A stretch of DNA of 64,000 nt from Prorocentrum cordatum (Eukaryota; Sar; Dinophyceae; Prorocentrales; Prorocentraceae): assembly GCA_963575745.1 (NCBI GenBank), contig CAUYUJ010018571.1, positions 198,475 to 262,474 of the forward strand. Reading direction: 5' to 3'. The translations under genes and the position numbers were made by a program. The first letter of the stretch is position 1. Every line of letters starts with the position of its first letter. The notes beneath the pieces were generated by a model that was not told where the DNA came from, ran no database searches, and saw nothing but the letters and a program-made list of their open reading frames with translations. Shown in pieces: positions 53,138-62,168 of this stretch.

Positions 53138-55920
53138 GTGGTTCCCGCTGCCAAGTTCGAAGAGGGTTCTTTTGTGAGATGGCAGTCTCTCCCTGGTGCC
53201 AGGTTTTGAGGGCCGGCAGATCGATGCGCGTTACATAACGAGGTCGAAGAGGGCCGCCGGATTAGATGTGGAGGATGTCCCGATCGAAACGCTGGTTTTT
53301 GAATATCCCGCTCGATTAAAGATATGGTAAAGTGATCATTTTCGTTTTGTTGCGGATGTCTCGAGCGAAACGCTTGTCGAACGTATGTGTGTTTGGAATT
53401 TGTTGAGAAATCCCGATCACAATATATGACTACCACCCCCAAGATCGGGAATAATCTACGATACGATTTGGTGCAGTCTTGCTCTGGTGAAAATCCCGCA
53501 GCCCCCCTCCCGCCGCCAACGACAACCCCGTCAAGGCACGCGCGGTGGTGCTGAGTATAATTTTGGTTGCAAAGAGGAGCAATTTTTATAACCACCACCA
53601 AGAAGTGTTCCTTCTGATTCAGGAGCTCCCCATACCACGGCGCCTGCGCGCTGCGCCGATTTCCTTTTCGCCGCCGCGTCACTGCGTCGTCTGGCATGAC
53701 TCTGCCCCTAACCAGTTTTGCAATGACGTATTGTTGCAGGCGGTGGTGGAGTATAACAATTTGTTTTGCAGAAACGGTTGTTCTGTCTTATGCTCTTCTC
53801 TTGGGGGGCAGTATTCAGAGCATCTCTCAGGCGAATTGCTTGTTTTCACGTGCCCAGGTCGCCCAGGGGGGGAATCTAATGGCTGCCCCCAGATGGAGCC
53901 ACATGTTTTCACGTGTCCAGGCCACCCAGGGGAGTATCTAACATGGTGGCCCCGAGCTTACAAGAGCCAGACAAAATCAATACACCGGCACCATATGTGT
54001 AATTAGTAATAACTGAATACAGTTGCGTCGGCCTTTCATTTTTCAGATGTCCCCCTGGGGTATCTAACATGGTGGTCCCGGGCTGGAACCACGTGTTTCC
54101 ATATTTACAGGCCATACAGGGGGGTATCTAACATGGTTCCCCCTCGCTGGAACCATGTTGTTTCACGTGTCCAGGCCACCCAGACATGTATCTAACATGG
54201 TTGCCCCGAGCTGGAACCACATGTTATCACGTACCCAGGCCAACCGAGGATGTATCTAACATGGTGGTTCCAAGCTGGAACCACATGTTTTCATGTGTCC
54301 GGACACCCAGGGGTATTTAACATGGTGGTCCCGAGTTGGAACTACGTGGTTTACTTGTCCGGGCCACCAAGGGGTGTACCTAACATGGTGGTCTCGAGCT
54401 GGAGCCAAGTGTTTCCACGTGTCCAGGACGCCCAGGGGTGGGTATCTAAGATGGTTGCCTCGTGCCCCTCGCTGGAACCACATGTTTTCATGTGCCCAGG
54501 CCACACCCAGGAATGTATCTCACATGGTGGCCTGAGGCCGCAACCACGTGTTTTCACGTGCCCAGGCCACCCAGAGGGTATCCAACATGGTGGCACCGAG
54601 CTGGAATCCACGTGTCCAGGCCAACCAGAGGGGTATCTAACACGGTGGTCCCGCGCTGGACCCTCGTGCTTTCACGTGTCCAGGCCACAGAAGGGGGGAT
54701 ATCTAACACGATGGTCCCAAGCTGGAACCACGCGTTTTACGTGTACATGCCTCCCAGGGAGGTATCTAACATGGAGGTCCTGAGGTGGAACCATGTGTTT
54801 TTACGTGTCCAGGTCGCCCAGTGGTGGATGTTTAAGATGGTTGCGTTTTTCCCCTCGCTGGAACCACATGTTTTCACGTGCCCAGGCCACCCAGAGGGGT
54901 ATCTAACATGGTGGCCCGAGGCTGGAACCATATGTTTTCACGTGTCCAGGCCACCCAGAGGGGTATCAAACATGGTGGCACAGAGTTGGAATCACGTGTT
55001 TTCACGTGTCCAGGCCACCCAGATGGGGTATTTGGTATGGTGGCCCGGAGCTGGAATCATGTGTTTTTACGTGCGCGGGCCACCCAAGGAGGGGCTATCT
55101 AACGTGTGGTCGTCTGGGCGCCACCAGCGCGGGGGCCCACAAGAGCCAGACACGATCAATTTGTCGGCACCAGATGTGGAATAACCTTCGGCTGGTGGTT
55201 TTCCAGATTTTGCACGGGCATCTAACATGGCGGTCCCGAGCTGGTACTACGTGTTGTCACGTGTCCAGACCACCCAGTTGGATATCTAACATGGTGGTCC
55301 CTAGTTGGAACCGCGGTCGCTGTCGTCGCCGTCCACCGTCATGTCGTCGTCGGCGTTTCGGCCCGCCACCTCTCGATGTACGTCGCAACGGTTTGGACTG
55401 GACTCGTTCTTCTAAGTTTGTCCTGTTGCGGAACATAATCCTTTCGTGAAGTCCCGTTTGCAATCAGTTTTGGGCGAGTCATGCGCCCAGGCAGTTCGAG
55501 CTTGAGGCCCAGTTCAGTTCTGTCAGGATTCCGATTCCAGGGAATATTAATCCACGACGCCACATGGCACAGAACCGTTCAGATTCGCCCCTTGTCGCTT
55601 CGTCCCGCTCACGAACTGAATCGGGTCTTGAGCTGGAGCTGGCCAGATCTGAGTTGTGCGTTCAGGCAGCTCAAGCTTAAGATCCAGATCAGTTCGATCG
55701 AGACTTTGACGCCACGGACGATCTGGTTCGCACACCACTTCGACGCGGCATGGCGCGTCTCAGTTCAGCACAGCACAGCACAGCACGGCCCCTTGCACTG
55801 CACATCACCATCGCTACCTTGGAGCATTGCAATTGCCCGTCGCCCAAATTTGGTGTCTTGAGCGATTTCCATGCTCCACATTTCTATATCCCTATCCCGG
55901 TTGGTGGGTCAATCATGTCT
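53138..55920 (+). repeat. Composite repeat, copy 3 (diverged CACGTG satellite, module M)
   Basis: The head is shared with copy 2 (GCTGCCAAGTTCGAAGAGGG; GTCGAAGAGGGCCGCCGGAT; TTGCGGATGTCTCGAGCGAA at 53350). About 400 bp of non-repeat DNA (53400-53805) follows. The satellite (53815-55290) has about 19-20 units of ~70-80 bp with TTTTCACGTGTCCAGGCCAC, CCAGGGGGGTATCTAACATG and GGTGGTCCCGAGCTGGAACC. It is the same unit as in copy 2, but the second half is replaced. A partial M (55470-55570) and a fuller M (55640-55920) end the element. The GGCACGTCCC spacer is missing. The sequence AAGAGCCAGACA-(A)ATCAAT occurs near 53958 and 55140, suggesting a nested duplication inside the array. Confidence 0.85.
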
Positions 55921-56065
55921 TTTCATTGCGCGCCCCCCCGCTGCCAGTCCGCCGTTGCCGCTGCTGCCGCTGCTTACTGCGCGGGCGAGGTCGGTGGCGC
56001 TGGTGGCGGCGTCTTCTGCCAACTGCCAGAGATGCTTCGTCCATCTGCCTGTGGTCGGGGGCGGC

Positions 56066-56265
56066 AAAGAGGGGGGTGATGACTAGGGGGGGGTGGATAT
56101 CATGGCGTGGGCCATGATATTTCCCCAGATTTCATGGCGCCTCTTCTTATTTCATTACGTTCCTGGCCCCCCCGCTGGGCCGCGCACATATGATTTGCAC
56201 CCAGGATGATCCCCCACCCCCCCGACATGCTCCACCTTGGACACCCCCCTCTTGGCCGCTCCCGA
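56066..56265 (+). repeat. Dispersed repeat D4, copy 1
   Basis: Nearly identical to 59655-59836. Core: GAGGGGGGTGATGACTAGGG, then the hairpin ATATCATGGC-GTGG-GCCATGATAT (56097-56120), TTTCATGGCGCCTCTTCTTA, TTTCATTACGT-CCTGGCCCC and a tail with TTGGACACCCCCCTCTTGGC. It follows module M of composite copy 3 within 150 bp. Confidence 0.9.
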
Positions 56266-56269
56266 TGTG

Positions 56270-56728
56270 GCTGTAGCCCCTCCCCCCGCCCCCTCCCTTT
56301 CGCCCCTCCCCGCTCCCCTCCTCCGCCTCGCGCTCCGGGAGGCCACGCGCCGCAGCGGTACGGCGGGCCCGCCGTCGCAGCGCCCCCGCTGGACCCGGGG
56401 GCGAGGGGCCGATCGGGGCCGGGCGTTCGGTGGCGAGCGGGACGCGGCATCGACGCCCGCCTGGGACTGCGTCGGGCCTGTCCCTCCACAGGGGGGAATA
56501 TCAAAAAATAGCAGAAATCAGTCGGGGAGATTTTTTTCGACTATTTTGCGACCACTCTGGAATATGTTTTTTACCATGTTTCATTGTTCGCCCCAAAGTC
56601 CGCCCGTAGGGGGGACATGCCCGTCCTGAGCCTGGGACCCAGGAGCAGCGTGGCGGCGCGCAGAGCAGCAACTTTGAGGGCCGCGTTGCCTCGGCTGGCT
56701 CTCCTCCGGCTCTCCGCCAGCGGACTTC
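56270..56728. other. No gene seen
   Basis: GC-rich, with a short AT-rich island at 56490-56580. No motif in any frame. Confidence 0.4.
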
Positions 56729-56730
56729 AG

Positions 56731-56879
56731 GAGGGAAAGAGTCACACAGACACAGTTCACCAGAAAATATGGGAAAATATGGGAAGTGGGGGGGACGACA
56801 AAATCCCAGAAAATACGGGAAAATATGGGGGATCCTGATATTTGTGTGTATTTATTTGTGTGTCCCAGGGCCCCTTCAG
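56731..56879 (+). repeat. Dispersed repeat D1, copy 2
   Basis: Partner of 1864-2019 (see there). This copy has two GGGAAAATATGGG words where copy 1 has diverged ones. Both copies end in CCCAGGGCCCCTTCA. Confidence 0.75.
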
Positions 56880-58255
56880 GACTTGCTGCTGGCTCTCGCC
56901 ACGGCGCTGCCCCTGCGGGCCCCGGTGCCGTCGGGGATCGACGGTTGCAGGGGAGCGGCCCTGACGGAGCCTTGCACGGCCCTGAACAGTTGCTGCGGGC
57001 CCATCTGCGATTGGAAAGGCGCACGATGTTTCAGCCCCCGAGCGGACGCCCGAGGTTGCTCGAGTTCGCGATTAGGGAGTCGGCTAACACGGAGGGACCA
57101 AAATCCCAGGATCGAGCGAGGTTGCTCGATCAAGGTTTTGAATGTGTTTCCTCCATTTGGGATCCCCGCGAGGCTCCTCGTCGCTATGGCTGGACTGCCC
57201 TCGAAAGTCTGGCGGAACGCAGCCTAGGAGAGGTCCTCGTGTCGATCTCAGACCCCCGGATCCCAGACCTCAAACTGACGCAGAAACGCAGCCTTCAGGT
57301 TCTTTCGCCGTCCTGCACGGGTCGCGTTCGGGCTTTGTGGCCGCAAACAGTCTGCGACGACAGCGACATGCGTGCCTCCACGAAGGAGCCTCCGCCTCCG
57401 GTGTCTCGGCGGTTCCGAGTGGCCGACGGAGGCCTTCCGCCGATCCCCGCCGGGGGGAGACACTGAGACCCCGAGAAACCTCCGACCAGCAGGTTCGCGC
57501 CGCCTCCGCGCGGGCGCGATACCAGCGTGGCCTTTCAAGGTTGAAGACCTCTCGTGGGCCCTCGCTGTGTCCCGGGGCCACTGCAAAAGCCGCCCACGGC
57601 GCGAAACGCATACAGGCGAGTTTAAGTTAGGTGGTCGACCCTTTCCAAAGCGAGGGTGCCCTGGTGCCCTGTGTTTCGCGTCCAATGTCCTGTGTATCCC
57701 TGGGGCGATCTGGCCCTCGGAAGGGCCTTGCGTCCTCTCGCGTATCCTCTCCAATCGAACTCGACCGTACGAACAAATCGGGTCAAGGGCCTCGAGGTTG
57801 TTCGAGGTTGTAGCGTACGCGCAGCGTCTGAGATTGGGGAGCCAACGCCGCCACAGCAGGAGCTTTCTTGGGCAACGTTAAAGGAACATAGGCTCAAGAT
57901 GGAATGCATCGACCCCCAATTCGCCCGTTCATTGCCGATAGGGACCTAATAGCCCACCCGCCTTGCAACGTGCGGTTTCGTTATCGAGAGCCTACAGCCG
58001 ATCTATCGGTGATGTATCGCCGATTCCAGGTCGGTGATCCCCCCTGACACAGTCCTCACGGAGGAGAAGCAGCAGCGGATGTCGGCGCATAGAAGGGCGC
58101 AGGGTGAGTGGTCGGCGGCGGCCTTCTGAGAACGCAGTGGGGGGGGGGGCCCGGAAGACCTCGGGCCTTCTAAAATGCCTTCTCGAAAAAGTTCAAGCCT
58201 TCCTGAGAAGCCTCGAAATACTCGAGCTTGAAGAGGCCAGCATGTCTTAGATCAT
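56880..58255. other. No gene seen
   Basis: Plus-frame 56786-57466 and neighbours are open, with an ordinary residue mix but no recognised domain. Frame changes are frequent, and CCTCCG/CGGAGG micro-palindromes occur at 57370-57490. 57960-58050 contains TATCGGTGATGTATCGCCGA, similar to words near 3290 and 51300. Confidence 0.4.
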
Positions 58256-58257
58256 CG

Positions 58258-58333
58258 GATGATGATGGTGATATTGATGATGGTGATGATGGTGATGACG
58301 ATGATGGTGATCATTGTGATGATGACTGATGGG
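58258..58333 (+). repeat. GATGAT(G)GT microsatellite
   Basis: Interrupted GATGAT/GGTGAT words over about 75 bp. Confidence 0.9.
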
Positions 58334-59650
58334 AGGCCGCCCCCCTAGGCGCGCCGCCAAGAAACTAAGACACCGACCCAGACATCCGACGCCCGACGTC
58401 ACGGCATGACATTTTCAGGTTGGGCCCCCAGGAAATCTCGACCCTTTCCCACGGACCAGTGGTTCCTGCACTAGGGCCCGAGCCAGGCTTCGCAGGCCAC
58501 AAACTTTCGAGAAAACCGTCCTTCGCCATGGTTTCGTGGCGCCAGAGGATTCGATTGGGTCGATATGGTAAGCGCGACTTGGTGCCCTCTGGGCGAAACA
58601 TATCCGGAAACTCGTCTTGGGGAAGTCTCCACATTGCATTTGGTCATTTTCACAATTTCCAGAACATCTTTCAAATTTCCGGGGAACTCTCCCGACATTG
58701 TTTGGCGAACGGCAATCTACAGAACATCTCTGGGAAATCTCCGGCGGAAATTTCGTTTGAGGTGTTCAGACGCGAAGATGTTTTTGGAGATTCGCCGGAA
58801 AAGATGTGAGTCGCGAACATCTGTTGGAGAGTCGCGGGGACATGTTTTCAGCGCGGGAGATTCGTGGGAACACTTTTTGAGATTCCAGGGCGGTCGTGTG
58901 TTGCCGTAGCCGTTCCAGTCTGACGAGAGGAGGAGCCGCCCCACCCCCTCTCCGGTGCGACGGTGGGCCTCCCAGGGCCAGGCGTGGCACACCTGCACGC
59001 TCGCACGCCGGCCGGTGGCGAGCTGTTCTGGCAACCGCTCAGAGACGCCTGCGAGGTCTGCCAAACGGTCCGCGCACGCCGAGCGGCGCACGCGCATTCA
59101 CGCAGGTATCCTTTTGCCGAGGGGGGGCTGTGAGGTCGTTGTCGACACTGTGCTCGTCGTTGTGATGTCGTCGACACTTTTGGGGCACGGGTCCTGTGTC
59201 TGCGCGTCTTCCCAGGCCTCTGGCAAATTCGAGAGACTCGGGCCAGAGGTGATTCGTTTTCTTTTTCTCTGGGGAGCGATCTGGGCCCCAGGACCTTCGA
59301 AGGTTTCGAGAGGTCCAGACGCCAGCGACTCGAACCAGTCGTGTCGTCTGAGGTCGGGGTTCTATTTGTGGGCCAAAGCCCGCGAAGCACAGTCTGCGGC
59401 CAAGGGGGGCCGTTTTCTGGCCCCAGAGCCGCCCAAGGAGGGCCTTGAACGACACACAAGTCCCGGCGTAGGGGGCAGGTGCCCAGCGATTCGAAATAAG
59501 GAGATCGCTCGATGTCTGGGTGGGCCGCCCTCTCTCAGGTCTGGGGTCGGTCGCGAACGAGTCGCGCCCGGCATGGTGACCCTCTCTCACGGGTTGATCT
59601 ATCCCGGGAGACGCGGGCAAGAGATGGTGTCGGGAGCAGTTTCTCGGGAG
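58334..59650. other. No gene; GAACATCT / GGGAAAT short repeats at 58620-58890
   Basis: Words CAGAACATCT, GGGAAATTTC, GGAGATTCG and their reverse complements recur every 20-40 bp at 58620-58890, forming many small hairpins. The rest is GC-rich with no recognised domain. Confidence 0.5.
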
Positions 59651-59654
59651 CGGA

Positions 59655-59836
59655 AAAGAGGGGGGTGATGACTAGGGGGGGGTGGATATCATGGCGCGGG
59701 CCATGATATTTCCCCAGATTTCATGGCGCCTCTTCTTATTTCATTACGTCCCTGGCCCCCCCGCTGGGCCGCGCACATGCCGCCGGTCATGATTTGCACC
59801 CCCCCCTCTTGGACACCCCCCTCTTGGCCGCTCCCG
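59655..59836 (+). repeat. Dispersed repeat D4, copy 2
   Basis: Same as 56066-56265, with the hairpin at 59686-59709 (loop GCGG instead of GTGG). A ~10-nt insertion lies in the CACAT-ATGATTTGCACC junction, and a shorter C-rich stretch precedes the tail. The GAGGGGGGTGATG start directly follows a GCGGAAA-type sequence in both copies. Confidence 0.9.
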
Positions 59837-60214
59837 AGTTTCGGGTTGTTGGTTTGAGGCTTCCTGCGTGTGGGGCCGTTCTTTGTGTGACATTTGCCGC
59901 AGTGTCGAGCAATCCCGACGCCGATCTGGGCCGTCCTGGGAACACCTCGAGCCGTTTTGTTTTTTTCTCTGGGAACGTACCTTCACCTGTGCAACGTTAA
60001 ACACAAAGGGTCGACTGCGCTGACATTCGCGCACAAGCTGCCCGCGTAAGGTCGCGCGTGAGACTGGCCTTTCCCATGCAGTGCTCTGCCCAGGCGGCCC
60101 GCGTGCGAGCGACCGCGTAGGGTCACCAAGCAGTCGTCGTCGTTGCGCCGCCGTCGTACTTCGCCATGCCATCGGCGTCGCGTCGTCCGTCGTCGCTCAC
60201 CCTGGAACCTGATG

Positions 60215-60330
60215 GGCAGGAGGGGCACGAGGAGGAGGAGGAGGAGGTGGAGGAAGAGGAAGAGGAAGAGGGGGAGGGGGAGGAGGGAGGAGGAGGAGGA
60301 GGAGGAGGAGGAGGAGGAGGAGCACGCCAG
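60215..60330 (+). repeat. GAG/GGA microsatellite
   Basis: Imperfect (GAG)n for about 115 bp, giving a poly-Glu frame on the plus strand and poly-Leu/Pro/Ser on the minus strand. Confidence 0.95.
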
Positions 60331-60840
60331 AGACCTGGCGAACGTCGGGCCTGTGCCCCCCAGCTTCCGAGTCCCAGTTGAAGGCACGGAGGATCCCATG
60401 CTTCGTGGATGCGTGAGTGGACCCCCTCGATCGCCCCGCATCGCCGATGCACCGATGCCTCGACGACACATCGGGGATCTTGCGATGCTTGCACCGGCCC
60501 CACCCAAGGGGTCTCCGCGGGGAGTGGGTCGGGGCCCGATTTCTCACCACAGGGGCGGTGATCTTCCATACCTGGAAGACTTCAGCGCACATCGCCTGCA
60601 ACGACGCGTTGAAGCCGTTGAGGTCTCGAGCGCGATCCGCCAACGACCTGCGCTCGTGGTAGTGGGAGGCCCAGCCCTGAGCGGAGAACGCGCACCAGGT
60701 TGCCACGGCCTCCGCGGGCAGGGCTGGCCGCGCCAGCCCACTCACGCGAGATCTCTTCCGCCCCTGAGTGGCGTTGTCTTCCCCCCCCCGCGGCCGCCCC
60801 CTCTGACTCTTCTCCCCTTTGCATGCTGGCGCACTACGCT
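60331..60840. other. No gene seen
   Basis: Open on both strands but without motif. ATGATATC-like or repeat sequence is absent. Confidence 0.4.
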
Positions 60841-60844
60841 TTAC

Positions 60845-61045
60845 GGTGCAGTCGGGGCTCTGAAGAAGGAACCCTTTTCGTCTGGGAGGGGCTCCGTGTT
60901 CCTTACTTGTTTTACAGTGCTCCTTGGGTTTTCCTGAGGTTCTCCATGGAAACTCGGAGTTTAATTTATGGGAAAAAGGGGCCTCGTTCCTTATTTCGGG
61001 TTCCTTGGGTCAACGCCCCAACTGTACCCCTCTCTGGCTTTCGCG
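60845..61045 (+). repeat. Dispersed repeat D3, diverged copy
   Basis: Shares GTCTGGGAGGGGCTC, GTTCCTTATTTCGGGTTCCT and AACTGTAC with the D3 copies at 36.1 and 61.5 kb. Confidence 0.55.
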
Positions 61046-61130
61046 CTCGTGCAGCCATCGCTGCCCCTCCGCCGGCGGGGAAAGATTGCCGCTCGCGCGC
61101 GCGCGCGCCGCCCGCCCGCCGATGCGCCGG

Positions 61131-61170
61131 GCAGGCGCAAGCGCAGGCGCAGGCGCAGGCGCAGGCGCAG
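61131..61170 (+). repeat. (GCGCAG)n hexanucleotide repeat
   Basis: About 6 copies of the same hexamer as at 31627-31697. Confidence 0.9.
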
Positions 61171-61497
61171 CCGCCAGCGGGCACGCTGGAGGGCATGGTC
61201 TCGCAGAGGAGCTGGGCTGGGCCACTGCTGCTGCTGCCGCCTCGGCCGCCGCCGCAGCGCCCGTGACATCCACGCACTCGGCGTCGGGGGACAGCACGAG
61301 GACCTGACTGCCCCAGTGTGATCATGCCAGAGTCGGGGTGTTCGACCGACCAGCGCGCCGCCGCCGCAGCTGCTTCGGCTGCTGCCGCCCGCGTGGCGAC
61401 GCTGTGCGGTTTCGCCGTCGGCCGCTCGACTCGGGCAGACGCGGTGGCGCTTTTCGGGGGGCCGCCAACTTCCCTCCATGGCCTGGGATGGGTGTGT

Positions 61498-61677
61498 ACA
61501 GCCAAGACGCTGAAATAAGGACCGCTTTGGGTTCGGGAGGGGCTCGGGGATTGGGGTTGTTTCTTAGGTTTGTGTCGCGGGATATGCTTGTGGCCTAGGC
61601 CCACCGTGGCCAGAAAAGCCCCTTTGTTCCTTATTTGGAGTTCCTTCTGGTAGTACCTCGACTGTACGCCGTTCTGG
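61498..61677 (+). repeat. Dispersed repeat D3, copy 2
   Basis: Begins ACAGCCAAGACGCTGAAATA and ends TAGTACCTCGACTGTACG, in the same order as 36100-36280. The middle carries GTTCCTTATTTGGAGTTCCT. Confidence 0.7.
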
Positions 61678-61979
61678 CCTGGCCCGGCGGGCGTGCCCAG
61701 GGCAGGCCCAGAGTGCAGTCTGTTTCCTCTTCCCTCTTCCCCCCCGCCCTCCCCCGTGTCGTCGTCGTCCGCCTCCCTCCCGTCTCTCTTCCTCGTCTTC
61801 CCACCTTCCATCTTCCCCCCCCACACTCGTCCTCGTCTTCCTCCACCTCCTCGCTCCCCCTTTTTCATCCCCTCTCTCTCCGACCTTTCGAGATCAGGAG
61901 GCTGTGGGGACATCTGAAAACGCCGGTTCCATGCTCTTTAAGCTAGTTTCGTTAGGTATCCCCCCTCATCATCCTCACC

Positions 61980-62062
61980 TCGTCTCTCTCTTCTGTCTCC
62001 TCTTCACTCCTCCCCTTCACTCCTCCTCCTCCTCCTCCTCCTCCTCCTCCTCCTCCTCCTCG
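61980..62062 (+). repeat. CTC/TCC microsatellite
   Basis: Pyrimidine-rich run ending in about 13 uninterrupted CTC triplets at 62021-62061. Confidence 0.95.
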
Positions 62063-62146
62063 TCATCTTCCTCATCCTTTTGCGTTAGACCAACATTAAG
62101 TGTGATGCCTGTTGTGTTCGCCTCCTCCTCCTCCTCGTCCCTATCA

Positions 62147-62168
62147 TCCGTAACCATTTTGGCTCAAG
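62147..62168 (+). other. Genomic spliced-leader relic
   Basis: Matches the 22-nt dinoflagellate spliced leader at 21 of 22 positions, including CCATTTTGGCTCAAG intact; the only difference is A for G at position 7. SL is added to mRNA 5' ends by trans-splicing. Finding it in genomic DNA directly in front of protein-like sequence is the known mark of an mRNA that was reverse-transcribed and reinserted. There is no downstream SL-RNA splice donor (GT) after CAAG, so this is not an SL RNA gene. Confidence 0.9.

Noticed and set aside
61904-62146. Start codon upstream of the SL relic extending the frame to 417 codons
   Set aside because: The extension is poly-Ser from the CTC microsatellite and lies 5' of the SL, so it cannot belong to the original mRNA.
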